DNA from: Basidiobolus meristosporus CBS 931.73 | Lineage: Eukaryota; Basidiobolomycota; Basidiobolomycetes; Basidiobolales; Basidiobolaceae | Direction of reading: 5' to 3' | Assembly (NCBI GenBank): GCA_002104905.1 | Contig: MCFE01000527.1 | Span: 1 to 61,794 of the forward strand | Length of the DNA stretch: 61,794 nucleotides | Shown here: positions 11,390 through 23,249 of the stretch, one piece after another | Position numbering within the stretch: the stretch's first letter is position 1 | Layout: each line of letters begins with the position of its first letter | The notes under the pieces: model-generated | Seen by the model: the letters and a program-made list of their open reading frames with translations, nothing else | Databases searched by the model: none | What the model was told of the DNA's origin: nothing | Translations under genes and position numbers: made by a program

Positions 11390-13670
11390 TACTGAAACTT
11401 GTCTCCAAATAATGAGTTGGTGTATATTTCTGCAATCATTTCATCTGTGGGATAGCAAATTAAGTAAGCAATGTTACTCTGCATGGATTTCTATATGAGC
11501 TGACTTGTAATAATTATGTGCTTGGTTTTTGTATGGAATGTTGATTGTTACCTAGGTTTATGCATCCTTGCGTATCTTGAAATAATGCAGCAGAGGTATT
11601 TTGGCATAAGTCTACATGCTTAAAGAGCTTTGTGAACCACATTGTATTCTTTGTAGCCTCACAGGCTGCCATATACTATACGTCTGTGGGGGAAAGTGCA
11701 ATGGTTGGCACCTTTGCGTATTTAGGAGATTGCTGTTAAAAGTTAAGCAAGGTGTATCTTATGGTGAATCTTCTGAGTGCTAGAAATTGTTCTCAATACA
11801 CATCAAAGTATCCCAAAAGATCATGCTCTGAATCTTTATAGGTCTGTTTTAGGCTGATATCAGCATTTCCTTTTAGGAATCTAAATTCCACTCAACTGCT
11901 TTGATGTTATCAGTTCCATTATTTGGGTTATGCTGGGTGACAGCACCAGCTGAATATGAGATTTCTGATTTCAATCCTCTGATAATATTCATCAAGCTGC
12001 CAACTACAGACTGATAAGGGAGGTCTGGACTTCCAGATGGTACTAAGCCCTCTTGATTTGATTGAGTTTTGACCAAGCTAGGATCTGACTCCTATATGCT
12101 AGCTGCAGCTGACAATCTTCCATTTAATACTTCTTGTGCATATCTTGAGTATACTTGAGTATTTTAAGGTGATGGTCTGGGTAGATCCATGTATGGAGAG
12201 CTTTATTACTACATAGTAATTAATCACTCTCATAATGAGTATTTTGAACTCCTTAGATATGCAGGATTTTGACTCTTCCAATGGTTCTTTGTGATTAGTG
12301 GCTGATATGGTCATCCATGTGCTCAGCCAATTGCACCAGACTTGGGGTTATATGATGATTCATGAGCTTACAAACCAACTGGGACTCTCTTGGTGACCAA
12401 ACTCATCATGTAGGTTTATGTACAAATACTATGTGTTCCTTACTTGAGAATACAGCTTTCACATCCTTCCAACAAGTTAAAAACCTCAATTTTTCTGCAA
12501 TAACTAATAGTTAAGATGATGGAGTTAAACTTGACAACTGGTGCAAAGGTATTGTTGTACTCCAGCCCTTGTGTTTACAAGTATCTCTGGGCTAAAAATT
12601 GTACCTTGCATCTTTCAATTATACCATGAGTATTGTACTCTGTGATGAACACTCATCTGTATCCAATTGAATTGTTTTTGAATGATAGATTGACTATATG
12701 CTTAGTTTGATTTTCCAATAGTCTTGGATATTCCTCAGTTGTTGCAAACCTATAAAGCTTTGTCTGAGGACAATTTAAAGCCTGTTTTGCTGTTTGGGTC
12801 TCATCTATATGGAGTGAATAAACATAGGCCAAGTGTGTACATACATTGCAATACCAATTTAGGCTCTATATAATCAGGCTGGGTATTCTGCCTTGTGATG
12901 TTAGAATTACCACTTCTGGAATATTCCTGGACACTGATTCAGGCTGACTCTTGTTGTGGGGTCTTTAAGAGTAAAAGAATATCATTACTTTGCTTAAACT
13001 CATTTCTGAATAATGGTCAACTCAAGACCAGATTTTTGTCATGAGCTGATTTAGCTATTGGTGAGGATTTTGAATATAAAAATAGGAGCACATCCAAGGA
13101 CTTGGTTAGCTTCTTTACTTTGGTATTGTGAATTATGTATGTCATGCTCATATGGCTGTAGCCCAAAAATAATCATAATACGCTTTTTGGCCCATCCTTT
13201 GATTGATTCCAAATATTGTGTGGGCTTATGCTGTGCAACCAAGTATTCTTGGGTTTTCTGCACTTGGTTTATACCCATACAATGCCCAAAGTGAAGTAAA
13301 ATGACCAAGCCTTTTACAATAACTCCTATTATCAAGAGATACAGCTGTAGTAACTCATTCTGCTCAAGAATCATGGGAAAATATTTGATCTTGGATCATA
13401 GGCCCACCATATCAGTGATGGATGTTGCAAAATTATCAGGAGTATTGGATATTTGTGATGATTATCACTCTTCTAGGAGCACCAGTCTGAAGTGTTCTTT
13501 CCTTTTGTAGTACTTGCAGTAAAGGTCATTGTTACCCATCAAGGGTCTTGAGTTTCTCCTGGGTGGTCATCATTGCTGTTACACAGCTTTCTTCTTCCTT
13601 CTCATTGGTACTTGATTTCTCAATTTGTTATCTAGCAGCCTTCAGAGCTCAAATTCAAGCTTAAATCTTC
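11390..13670 (-). pseudogene. Copia gag-pol relic of element 1
   Basis: Fragments align with the better-preserved copia polyprotein at 58,261-61,794. They include IGYR and FAPVVKFNSI at the reverse transcriptase start, SVVGSLM, and CYPTDEMIA near the C-terminus. Stops and frame changes are frequent. The catalytic YVDD box could not be found. Non-functional. Confidence 0.75.
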
Positions 13671-13689
13671 AGATCTAGACTATAGGGCT

Positions 13690-13832
13690 GATACTGTTGT
13701 AAGATTTATAGATAGATTGGAAGTGTTTGGGAGAAAAAGTAGATAATGTATTTTTCACTTAATGATTCATTGTATGTAAAGTAGTGTTTATGCTTTTACA
13801 TGGTCTTGCATTACTGCAACTTTTTGCAATAC
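13690..13832 (-). repeat. Shortened 3' LTR of copia element 2
   Basis: The outer part matches the LTR family (TTCACTTAATGATTCA, CTTTTACATGGTCTTG), but about 200 bp of the middle is missing. It abuts the end of the element-2 RNase H region through a purine-rich tract. Confidence 0.6.
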
Positions 13833-13859
13833 TCCCACACAACTAAATGCTTGTATCAA

Positions 13860-15770
13860 CTAGTCTTAATTATGACCTAAGATATGTGTATTTGTCTTTA
13901 GTCAATGGCTCAGTAAATATGTCTACAATGATCTCATCTGTAGGCCACTAAACTAAGTGAACTGAATTATACTCTGTAGCTTTATGTATGAAATAACTTC
14001 TGATATATATGTGCTTAGCTCTTGTTTCAGGACTATTTAGGGCCTCTATTACAGTCTGGGGCTCACAAATATGGACAAAATAGGCATAGGCTAAGTTTGT
14101 ACCCACTTTGATATGGTAAATTGGGCAATTTTTAATCCTGTTGGATTACCTGCCCTGTAATGTTAGAATGCTCCCTTCTTTGATATTTCTGGGCACAGAC
14201 TTAGGCTGAATCACATTTATAGAGTCCTTTGGAGTGAAAAGATCTCATTGATTTGCTCTGATATAATCCATACAATTGGTAGAGTGGAGATCAGTTTTGT
14301 GCAATCATGTGATGTCATTTTTTGTGAGACTTTTAGGTTTTTGTCAAACAACTTATCCCTGGACTTGATCAGCTTCCTTGCTATGGGATTGTAAAGTCTG
14401 TATGCCTTACACTCATTGTAGTAGCCCAAAAATATGCATTTTACACTTTTTGGCTCAAATTTTACTGATTTCCAGGTAGTTTCCTGCCATTTGCTGTGCA
14501 CACAAATATTATTAGATGTTCTGCATTAGGTCTGTATCTATACCAAGCCTTGAATGGATTAGAATTACCAGGTACTCTGCCATAACTCCTATAATCAGGT
14601 GATACAGCTCTAGCAACTAATTCTGCCCAAAAATTGGAGGATAACTTTTGATCATGCATCATCAATCTTGCAATATAAACTGTTGATTTGTCTGCATATT
14701 CTGATACTCCATATTGCTTTGAGGGGGATGGTATAGTAGTTTCTTGCTTCATGCCATAATTATTGCAGAAGCAGATGAATAGTCTTATGGTGTATTCTCC
14801 ACCATTGTCTAAGTGTTTTTTTTTCTTGATTTTTCACCTGTTTGTCCTTCCACCATGGTTGTAAGCTCCTTTAAACTAGACAGAGCTTCTTCCTTTTTTT
14901 CCATGAAATAGACCCACATGTATCTTACATGATCATCAATATAATTGATTAAATACTTTATCCTGCTCAGTGTAGATTTTGCATAGCTCCATAGAGATCT
15001 GAGTAAATTAAATCTGATTTTACTTAGTTTTGATTAGCCCCAAGCTCTTGAATGGTTGCCTGGCTTGTTTCCAAGATATGCATGCTTCACAGAGCTCTAA
15101 ATTTGCTGAGGGATTCATTTTTGTTCCAGGAATTAGCCAATCTTTAATCTTTTGTGTAGATGATTGAAACTGAGGTGTCCCAGTGCCCTGTGTCAAAGCA
15201 TTGGTGATTTTGCATTTAAGTTACTTATATTTGCTTCCAGATATGAAGGGATGTAGGTGATCTTGTGTAGAACTTGATCTCTGATACACAATGAAATATG
15301 GGCACAATTTGAATTGCAATCCTACATCCAGAATTTTCAAAACTGAAACTGAGTCCCTCTGCTGTGGCCTTTCTTTTGGATGGTAGGTTCTTGGCAATAT
15401 CTGGTATATGAAGTACTTCTTTAAAGGTAAGTGCATTGCTTCATACACTGCATTTAAGGTGAACCTGGATGGTTCCTTCTCCAACTGCATCAAGTGTTCT
15501 ATCATCACTCATCAAAACCTTCTGAATTGAAATTTCTTGATATTGGGTGAATAGTTCTATTTGGTGTGTAATGAGTTGCAATGCTCCAGAGTCAGTATAC
15601 CACATCTGAGCATTCTTGTTTGTGGTCATATTCAGTGCATATATGAGTAGTCTATCATCGATTGTTGTTGCATTTCCATATTCAGACTTTTCCTGCTGAT
15701 TATATCTCTGTTTGTGACACCAGTCTGATGTGTCTCCTTTCTTTTTGCAGTAGTTGTAAAACAAGTTGCT
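13860..15770 (-). pseudogene. Copia gag-pol relic of element 2
   Basis: Best pieces: a degraded zinc knuckle (FYNYCKKKGDTSDWC, with the expected His replaced), the protease motif WYTDSGA (near 15.60 kb), the integrase VEF.PKS.KCIFLGY.E block (14.35-14.5 kb), and the RNase H end WPTDEII.DIFTEPL (near 13.95 kb). The pieces lie in different frames. Non-functional. Confidence 0.75.
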
Positions 15771-15867
15771 GTTACCTATGAAGGGTCTTGAGTGCCTCCT
15801 TTACTGATTATTATTGCATATTAAAGCATCTTTGAGCAACAAAGTAGTTCTCTTATTTGGATCTTTC

Positions 15868-16165
15868 ATTCATATATGTGGTTTTCACTTAATGATTTAC
15901 CAAATGAAAAAGTAGTGCTTATACTTTTACATGGTCCTGGCATAACAAGCAAATGGAATATGCTTAGGAAGGTCCCAAGAGCATGTGTGCAAAGATTGAA
16001 ACTGTTTGGACAGCTTTGAGAATTTTGATGTTCTAGGCACCTGATGTGTTGGTAAAATGTTCCAAGTAAGTCCCAAAAAGGAATTTGTTTTGTATTCTCT
16101 AAGATTTGTAGGTAATGCTCCAAGTGACCAAGTTAGGTGAGTATTTAGGGTAGGTTTTCTTTGCT
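15868..16165 (-). repeat. LTR of the same family nested inside gag of element 2
   Basis: It matches 31924-32272 over most of its length (TACTTTTACATGGTC, AAGGTCCCAAGAGCATGTG, AGTTAGGTGAGT). It separates the N-terminal gag piece (16183-16425) from the zinc-knuckle piece (15.7 kb), so it is best read as a solo LTR inserted into gag. Its left end is truncated. Confidence 0.6.
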
Positions 16166-16182
16166 GTTTTTGCTCTTTAGCA

Positions 16183-16425
16183 TTAAGTTAACAGTTTGTC
16201 TTTAACATAAAGGCATATGCATTTGAAGGCACTTTGCTCTTTCTTCTGATACTTTGGTGCTTCTTGTCCTGCAACCTCAGTGGGGCATTCTACTCCTGTA
16301 GCAGTTTGTTCAAGGCTCTTTCCTGTAGCAGCTTTTTTATCTGCACCTTCCAGGCTTGGTAGTTTATTCTTCCAGCTTCTCAGTAGAGGGAAAAGTCCAA
16401 GTAATAGCAGTGGTAGACATTCCAT
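16183..16425 (-). pseudogene. N-terminal copia gag fragment of element 2
   Basis: An open stretch containing SWKNKLPSLEGADK and, downstream, QSAFKCICLYVKDKLL, which fits the start of copia-type Gag (a W.KDKLP.L.G.. block followed by an A..AICLSV..LL block). It sits just inside the 5' LTR, as expected. Confidence 0.55.
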
Positions 16426-16451
16426 AGAATGGGAGCCAGAGGCTCATGACT

Positions 16452-16797
16452 AGTTGCAAAGCTTTGGAGATATTTGAAGTGACTGCAACACTAGTAGTTA
16501 ATATGCCTTTCACTATGTAACACATTGTATGAAAGCATGATGTTAATACATTGGCATGGTCTTGACAAAACAAGCATATAAGATATGCTCAGGAATGTCA
16601 CAGGAACATGTTTGTAAAACATTGGGCTTTTTTGGCAATATTGTGATATTCAATGCTCTGGCTGTCTAATGTTCTAGTGCATATATTTTAATCAATTACT
16701 GACAAGGAATTTGGGTAGAATTCTGTGACATTTGCAGGATATGGCCCAAGTGACTAATATATGTAAATACTTTGGTGTAATCACAAAACTCACAGCA
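16452..16797 (-). repeat. 5' LTR of copia element 2 (346 bp)
   Basis: Same length as the LTR at 10993-11338, with shared words at both ends (GTTGCAAAGCTTTGGAGATA; GACAAGGAATTTGG; CCCAAGTGACTAA). It is oriented for minus-strand transcription into the adjacent gag piece. Confidence 0.7.
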
Positions 16798-17450
16798 GTA
16801 CAGATATCCATTGCACTCTATGCATTTATACAAAGCACCTAAAGTAAAAGCCATGACAGTGGTACAAGGAGAGTGCTGCAGGATTCTCCATGGAGAAGTA
16901 GTGTATTAGAAGCAAGCATATTTGGGCAAGCTCTTGTAATTAAGTACAAACATGTTTGGAGGAAGGACCCTGGCAGCAAGGTACTACATGTGAGGACTTT
17001 GCAACAAGTCCTGATTGGTAGAATCTTGGAGGTTGTCAGGATTTCTGATTACTATACACCTGGCAAGCTAATTGGAGGTTGAAACCTTGATATCTAGCTA
17101 TTATTGAACAAGAGGTATGAATAATTTAGGTGTCAAACCAAATAGCTTATGTTGCAAGAGTCTAGGGATTATCAGAAGTGACTTGGAGTACTGGAAGAAT
17201 CAGTAGATTGAGAATAATGATAACTTCCAGGCCTTCACTGATTCCAAGAATTAGCTAATATCTTACATACTGAATCTTTGGTAAATAGTTCATAACTTAG
17301 TAGTAAGCTAGGTTGACTCTTACCCTCGATCAATGGCTTAGGTGTAAACTGAATATTTGTAGCAGCTTACACATAAAGTCAAAGGGGAGTAAGGTATTTA
17401 TCATACCTGATGGTATTTTTTTTGCTACTATTATTAAAAGAGCAGTGCTC
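16798..17450. other. AT-rich border with second copy of repeat R1
   Basis: Contains the counterpart of the 10.43-10.80 kb repeat (about 17,221-17,365). A 69-codon ATG frame at 16873-17082 has no recognised domain. CpG becomes normal again after about 17,450. Confidence 0.45.
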
Positions 17451-20400
17451 TACAGTATTCGATGATTAGCTTGTTTAATCATAGTTGCTCAAAATTATTC
17501 ACTTCGTAATACTGTACAAGTTGAATATCTAATAGAAGCAATTAAAATGGCAGTTTCGTGGCTGAATGCATTGTCAGGTTGATTGGAAATGTTCATAAAC
17601 TTTTAACTTGGGAATCTGACGAAAGTCTTGGAGCATGCGAAGTGGGTATTTTTGGTATTGCATAGGATATCTGAAGTCAGACAACGCCATTTTACTTTTG
17701 CAACGCGGCTCACTAAACCATCTACTAAATTATTTACATCTATTTGTACAGAAATGAACTAGTGAAAGTATAAACTAGGATTAGTGCGCTTTTCAGCCAA
17801 TTTGCTTTACTAATGTACGGATACAACGCTAGTGCGATAAACTATCCAATGAAACTTTAGATGATAGTGTCAGGATTTGTGATGTAAAGATGACCCTTCG
17901 TCTGCACAGTAATTCAAAAAATGGAATTGATAGATACTATTTGCGTTTAGTTGTACATTCATATAAAATCGGTATAACACATCTATGTAGGTCAAGTAGG
18001 GTTTTGCTACTAAAACTGTCTAATAGCCCTCGAACATCATTCGATACTCTTGACCCCTGAAGACCTGCAGCTGCCTTTACCAAGCGTAGAAATGTCGTAC
18101 TTGTCAGTAAATGGATATTATGCTACTTGACCGTCACTGTCTTTCCCAATTTTGACTTTTCTCAAAACCGACTACTGACAGAACTCTACATTTAAATGCA
18201 TGACAAGACGAACGCCGCGTCTTGATGGTCTAATAATTTTACCTTACCCATGCGACGTTTGATGGATATTTGCTCAGAACAAGGGAAATCATTATAGGGA
18301 TTCACTATATGAACATTACAGCGAAGGTCTACATACACGAGCGAACAGAATTCACTGGTGTATTTCATGATGGAGCAACAGACATGGAATATAACTCTGG
18401 CACAATACCAATCACCTCGCAAGCATGTATGAAGTTTCTCGTGCATGAGGTAAATTACTTGTCTATTTTTAGCATTCAAATGCGTGCGACTGAGTAGATC
18501 CGAGGCACACCAAGTGATTACCAGATTTCAATTTCGCTGGCGCCCTCTTGTCACTGCAGTAACCAGGAAATCCCAAGCATGATGATGATAACCCAAGCTC
18601 CCAACAATAAACTTGCCCTTCATATTCGAGTTGCCAAACATCTAGATGGATTCCAAACAGCAACAATGGTCGAGGATAGAGGACAAAGGACAAAGGATCC
18701 AAGCTCATACTGCAGTTGAAACTTCTCTGAGTCACTGGAAGGGGGCATATATATAGAAAAATGGGGAAAGTGTCGGTCAAATTCATCATTCGCCAGTAAC
18801 TTTGGAATCATCCGGAATACATGCAAAAACCAAGCCTTTAGAACGCTGCAGAAGTTTACGTACCAGTTTTTCATACTAAAACCATCGATTACCAAGATAA
18901 ATACAAAGAGCAATAGCCAATGGCGATCTGGGCGATCAGGTGACGTCCATATGCACTATTGAGTGCATGGTGAGCACTGAGCGGTAAAACGGCGATAGCG
19001 GCGGTTTAGAGGGCAGGGCCGGCAAGATGGTTTTGGGGCAGCCATTATGATAGATCTCTGTTTAAGGCAACTGCATGTGCAGTGGAGCAGTCCGTCTATC
19101 CCTACCACGTCAAAGCACTCGACACCAGAAATATCCTGCTTCCAGTACACAAGAACTGCAATGGGGACCAAATGGCATGAAACATCCATATCTACAATTG
19201 ACGCGCGGCTCCCGTGGCTGCTCACTGAATGGGACGCTTACCAAATTCAATAATAGCCATCTGGTTGCGAATCCATACTCATCACATGGGACATCTTCAT
19301 GCGGCCGCCTGGCTATACCAGCGCAACTGTGCTCTGCGTTGGGAGCAGCCAATCAGGGCACCGGCGGTAATATCACCCCATCATTGAGTCAATTCTGCTG
19401 ATTATCTTGAAAAGATGGGCTTTTGTTGATGGTCGATGGCTCAGCGCGGCCTCGTCCGGCGAAATAGACGAAACAGGATATTTATGTGGGGGAAGGAAAA
19501 CAATCGGACTCTTTGCGGCGCATGACCAATCCCCCATCCCAAGGCAGGTCATTGATGGGAACAAAAAGAACACCCACTCATTACTAATCCTGACACACAC
19601 GATGGAGAAAAAACTTGTTGGCTGCCCATGATGCCCGTTGGCTGGAATCATCCCGAATTTTATTTGTTCTAGGACACGAATCAATGTCACAGCAGCCACA
19701 CACTGGTGAATTGATGATCCATCCCTGATTGGATTGCGCAGAGTTATGGGATTAAAATCGGCCTACACCCCTCAACCTCAACAGGAGCGTGAAATTTGCA
19801 CCATCTGTTTGGGGGCATTGATCACTGTACAGATCCAGCATCTCTAGAACTTGATAAATGGATAACCCTGAGCCAGAAGAAACATTGGCTGAAACGATTA
19901 AATAATCGAGCTGAGTCTAAGCAACCGTCGAGTCGAACGAGAGACTGATGGCCTACAGATAGCCTGTGGCCGCATGCTAATAATGGCTAGGCAGTTCTCA
20001 GGGATGCCATCTCCTAAGGCCACGGCTGCCTACTCAATACCTATAACGGTTGCTAGTCACGGCTGTCCCACTCGCCAAATGATTCATACGAAGCCTAAAA
20101 TGATCGGAATCGATTCCCTCCCATCGGCCAATCAGCATCGCAGCGATTGATTGAAGAGATCTATTCAATGAGAAGGAGTCATCAACAAGCCATAAGTGAT
20201 CGCGGATTTCACAGTAGAGGAGCCCCCAATTTACAGGGCCCATTTTACCAGATGCCTTGACAGGTGACGCAGCTCTTGTTGATCACAGATTGTGGGTCTA
20301 CCAGATACTGTGTACCCCGCATGAGAAAAAATCTGGATCCCATGAAAAAATGGAATCGCGTTTTGCCATTCGTGTAGATGGAAGAGGCAGCCTTGATGCA

Positions 20401-20629
20401 AACTTTTCGGCCAATCGGCGCCTCGTTGGGCGAGAGGAATCAGATTGATTTGTATTATGTATTGTATCATTCGAGAATGATCTGTTCCGAACCGCGGATG
20501 ATTTTTCCTTACAAATGATTCTTGCATCTTGACATTGGACTTCATTAGGGGTGATTTGAACGATTGTAAAAGTATGGAACATTGTATGTAATCCAATAAA
20601 ATGCTCTACGTGATTAGAATTGTGCGAAC
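17451..20629. other. Intergenic region without a supported gene
   Basis: CpG-containing sequence with scattered frames of up to about 120 codons on both strands, most starting at non-ATG codons. The only one with a promoter-like signal is a 79-codon minus frame from ATG 18708, 40 bp below a TATATATA run; it is not convincing. Nothing is recognised. Confidence 0.45.
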
Positions 20630-20646
20630 ATGCGTCTGAAGAAAAA

Positions 20647-20654
20647 TATAAATA
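20647..20654 (+). promoter_or_regulatory. TATA box of the plus-strand KRKSD gene
   Basis: TATAAATA, 66 bp upstream of ATG 20720. It lies downstream of the earlier in-frame ATG at 20630, which argues that transcripts begin after that ATG and that 20720 is the true start. Confidence 0.6.
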
Positions 20655-20719
20655 AGCGAGGCTGGGTGCGGTTCCTCAATACATCCATTGGACTTTTGAT
20701 CCTTTCTCAACTTCACGCG

Positions 20720-20977
20720 ATGCAGTCAGCCAACTTCAACGTCAACAATATATCTCCAAGATGCAAGCGTAAGTCCGATGAAGTGAAATTCCTCGATATT
20801 CACACCTCCAAGAAATGGAACAACCAGGACGGGCCACTAACCGTCACCACCATGCACCAAGAATTCTATTCCAACCTATACAACAATGGCAGGCCGCCCG
20901 CCATCTCCGACGACGTTCTGTCCACCGAAAATGTAAAGAAGCCATACTCCGGATGTTATAACATCTTTGAATCGTAA
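20720..20977 (+). CDS. Small hypothetical protein with KRKSD motif (85 aa), paralogue of the 21357-21667 gene
   Basis: Single exon from ATG 20720. An in-frame ATG 90 nt upstream would add a hydrophobic leader that looks like a signal peptide, but the TATA box lies between the two ATGs and the paralogue begins at the position of the second. Shared features with the minus-strand neighbour: N-terminus M(Q/E).A(N/T)(F/Y)N, a cysteine, the basic-acidic word KRK(S/A)D(E/D), then K(K/R).NN. The protein has two cysteines (about 15 and 79), is hydrophilic, and has no membrane segment. KRK could be part of a nuclear localisation signal (inference). No known domain is recognised. The two genes converge, with 379 bp between their stops. 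Confidence 0.6.
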   Translation: MQSANFNVNNISPRCKRKSDEVKFLDIHTSKKWNNQDGPLTVTTMHQEFYSNLYNNGRPPAISDDVLSTENVKKPYSGCYNIFES

Positions 20978-21356
20978 TCTGCTTGAGCCCACACCCCTCG
21001 CTTCCCTACAAATTCGAGCCTACCCACCCCCATCCCAAGATATTACTTCGATCTTGGTGGTATTCAGTTTCCTATATGTGCTGTAAATTCAATCCCTCTT
21101 TGCTTTCCCTGTCCCTGTCTTTGTCCCCTCCCCTCCGCTTACAGGATCATGCGCCTGGGGCGTCACTTCCTTTGCTTGTATCCATGAAATAAACTCCTCC
21201 AATGAAATGTTTGAATGTATGCGCGATTTGACACGTCCTCTTTCGTGACTTCGAAGCCGTTTTCGTGTCGCGAGAATTGCCAAAAGAAATCAATTGGTTT
21301 GGAAAAGGATCATTTATTCTATCACACATTTATATAATACATTCTGCTTTAGCCCA
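20978..21356. other. Spacer between convergent small genes
   Basis: Holds both 3' untranslated regions. Around 21,095-21,140 the plus strand is strongly pyrimidine-rich (TTTGCTTTCCCTGTCCCTGT and on). No gene is seen. Confidence 0.5.
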
Positions 21357-21667
21357 TTAGAAGTTGTGTCCTTCCATGAAGATAGAGTCGCTCCACTTGT
21401 TGTAGATCGGTTGACTGACGCGATAAGCGGTGCTGGCTCGTGGTTGCTCGATTTGCATGGTCGGCTGGGATGGCGCAAAGCCCGGCTCCTCTTGGGCATT
21501 GTTGCGTTTGTTTGGGGACTGGTAGTTGGAATCGTCGGCCTTGCGTTTAAGGGAGTAGTTGCAGCCGTGGATGGAGCCTTTGAAGGGAAAATTTAATGGT
21601 GGGACTAGATAGCGACATTCAACTTGTATTTACCGAAAGCCACGTTATTGTAGGTAGCGAATTCCAT
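21357..21667 (-). CDS. Small hypothetical protein with KRKAD motif (84 aa), two exons
   Basis: Exon 1 is 21667-21634 and exon 2 is 21577-21357, separated by a 56-nt intron (GTAAAT...TTCAAAG). Exon 1 encodes only eleven residues plus one base, so the gene is easily missed. Exon lengths sum to exactly 85 codons including the stop. Support: a TATAAAAG box 92 bp upstream, clean splice sites, and clear similarity to the plus-strand gene at 20720-20977 (M.FATYNN against MQSANFNVNN; LKRKADD against CKRKSDE; NKRNN against KKWNN). The C-terminal part is rich in Q, P and N and ends in FMEGHNF. No family is recognised. A 100-codon frame on the opposite strand (21294-21596) is its shadow. Confidence 0.62.
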
Positions 21668-21758
21668 GATCAATACTAACAGTACGGGGTAGAGGGGGAG
21701 CTGGGTGGGTGTCCACTAGAGATCAGTTGTATGGGAGAGGGGTAGGGGAGCAGCGAGG

Positions 21759-21766
21759 CTTTTATA
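21759..21766 (-). promoter_or_regulatory. TATA box of the minus-strand KRKAD gene
   Basis: TATAAAAG on the minus strand, 92 bp upstream of ATG 21667, the same spacing and sequence as for CDA1. Confidence 0.6.
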
Positions 21767-23249
21767 GAAGAGCCGTCGATGGATTTCCGAAGAGATTTCA
21801 TCCTAGAGTCGCTTTAATCCTTTTTCATGGCTCATGATTAGGTTAATTTGCTGTTTAACCGTAGACCCCTTAGCCTCATGGAAAGCATGGTTCTTGCGGT
21901 AGGAAAGGAAATCCGCCTGGATGTTTCTAAAAGTAGAACAATTTCCCCACGGTTAGACGCGAACGAGCGATAAGATGTCATGGCTTGGGATTGGGTGGAT
22001 TCATTAGCTAGGGATATTGGATGCTGTGTTTACACCAACCAATACGTGACTAAACATGGCGATCCTTCCACAAGCTTAATAGCCGCTGATTTGAAGACCC
22101 ATTGGCATCTAGTGAAAGAGATCAAACCATTAGGGTCAATGAAGTAATTCTGTAACTCACTAAATCATATGGAAGCGTAAGCCCGCCAATGACTCAATCC
22201 ACCTGAGGCCTCGCCACGCCATTGGTTCAGGCGCTCAAGACGAAAGCGTGATTGGCATCACTGCATCGTAAGATCGTTCGTTGGATTGAATTCGCTGCTC
22301 CATGGGCACTGGAATTTGCCAGACATTGAGAAGTCGCCGGATGGGTGATCCTCGGGTAAGGGGATCCAGGAGCTCTCAATCCACCCCAATCCAGTGAATC
22401 GATTGGTGGTACGTTGGCGACATATGAAATGGGATCAAGCGCGGAAACAAAGAATCCTATTGTGTCGGAGGGAGTAGCTGTCGATGGTCAGGGTTGCCCA
22501 ATCGGCCTAATTGAATCGACTCCTCTCCCCTCTTGGGCATCTTGATTTCAGGTGGATGCGGATTCTCAGTGGAACACACGCTGGGCCAATTATGTGCTGT
22601 TTGGGTTGTTTCATTCGAGGTATTGTCTGGTACCTGCTATGTTTACCTTTGCTACACGATGCTACGCATGTTTCTGATGGACTCCTCACCCATGTCTCGC
22701 ACATCTGGGTTAGAAGGGATGTTATCAGTTTCATCAACGAGCGGTAACATGCATCCGCACTTGGCCCAGCAGTTGTGCTGTCCAACCAATGGTTGATGGT
22801 TTGTGGTTGTTTTGGAAAGTTTAGTGGGTCATTTTAGTGGTGGTGTTTCTAGGCCCATACCGCCAGAGATACATCCAAAGGTCCCCATCAATGGGAGATT
22901 GTCTATGGGTTGGTGTCGGATTCGAGGTGGAGTTGAAATGGTATAGACTGGATAGATTAAAGGAAAGGCTGGGGAAGGGGCTAGGCGCTGAGAAGACAGG
23001 CATGTTACTTTCAGACTAAGCTCAAGCTGGTCGTTATATTTACAATTGGACACCATGCTATCGCCAACAAGCGAGGTATGGTGCACATCAAAGCCTATAG
23101 TTTCGTTGGGAGCTCTTGATATGTTGGTAGGGTATGCGGCTAGCGGTGTCCTCCCATGGTCTTAAACATCCACAATGCCAGTCTACCAGAGTACTGGAGA
23201 CATTGAGGATAGTGAGGATGGTGTGGGCAGCACAATAAGCCCATGGGGT
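21767..23249. other. Intergenic region without a supported gene
   Basis: The right end should carry the 3' untranslated region of the S41 gene. Open frames of up to 92 codons occur on both strands, but none has an ATG start with a recognisable domain or a convincing intron. Confidence 0.45.

Larger units (their letters stand above)
10993..13690 (-). mobile_element. Decayed Ty1/copia element 1 (minus strand)
   Basis: The 3' LTR is 10993-11338 and the coding remains run leftward from about 13.67 kb. Recognisable pieces in order are: a gag/protease border near 13.5-13.67 kb, the end of integrase (13.05-13.37 kb), the start of reverse transcriptase (12.48-12.68 kb), the YQSVVGSLM block of the RT-RNase H linker (near 12.0 kb) and the last RNase H block (near 11.45 kb). 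Every frame is interrupted many times, so the element is long dead. Its 5' LTR is not clearly present. Confidence 0.8.
13690..16797 (-). mobile_element. Decayed Ty1/copia element 2 (minus strand), internally deleted
   Basis: It is bounded by a 5' LTR (16452-16797) and a shortened 3' LTR (about 13690-13832) preceded on the minus strand by GTGTGGGAG. Between them lie the start of gag (16183-16425), a third LTR (about 15868-16165), the gag zinc knuckle and protease (15.44-15.76 kb), integrase (14.46-15.2 kb), the integrase C-terminus (14.22-14.50 kb) and the last RNase H block (13.87-14.1 kb). Most of reverse transcriptase is missing between about 14.1 and 14.2 kb. Confidence 0.8.

Noticed and set aside
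18469-18708. 79-codon minus-strand Cys-containing frame below a TATATATA run
   Set aside because: Only one weak promoter-like signal, 40 bp from the ATG, and no similarity to anything. Not enough to call a gene.
21294-21596. 100-codon plus-strand ORF with hydrophobic C-terminus
   Set aside because: Exactly antisense to exon 2 of the spliced KRKAD gene, which has a paralogue, splice sites and a TATA box.
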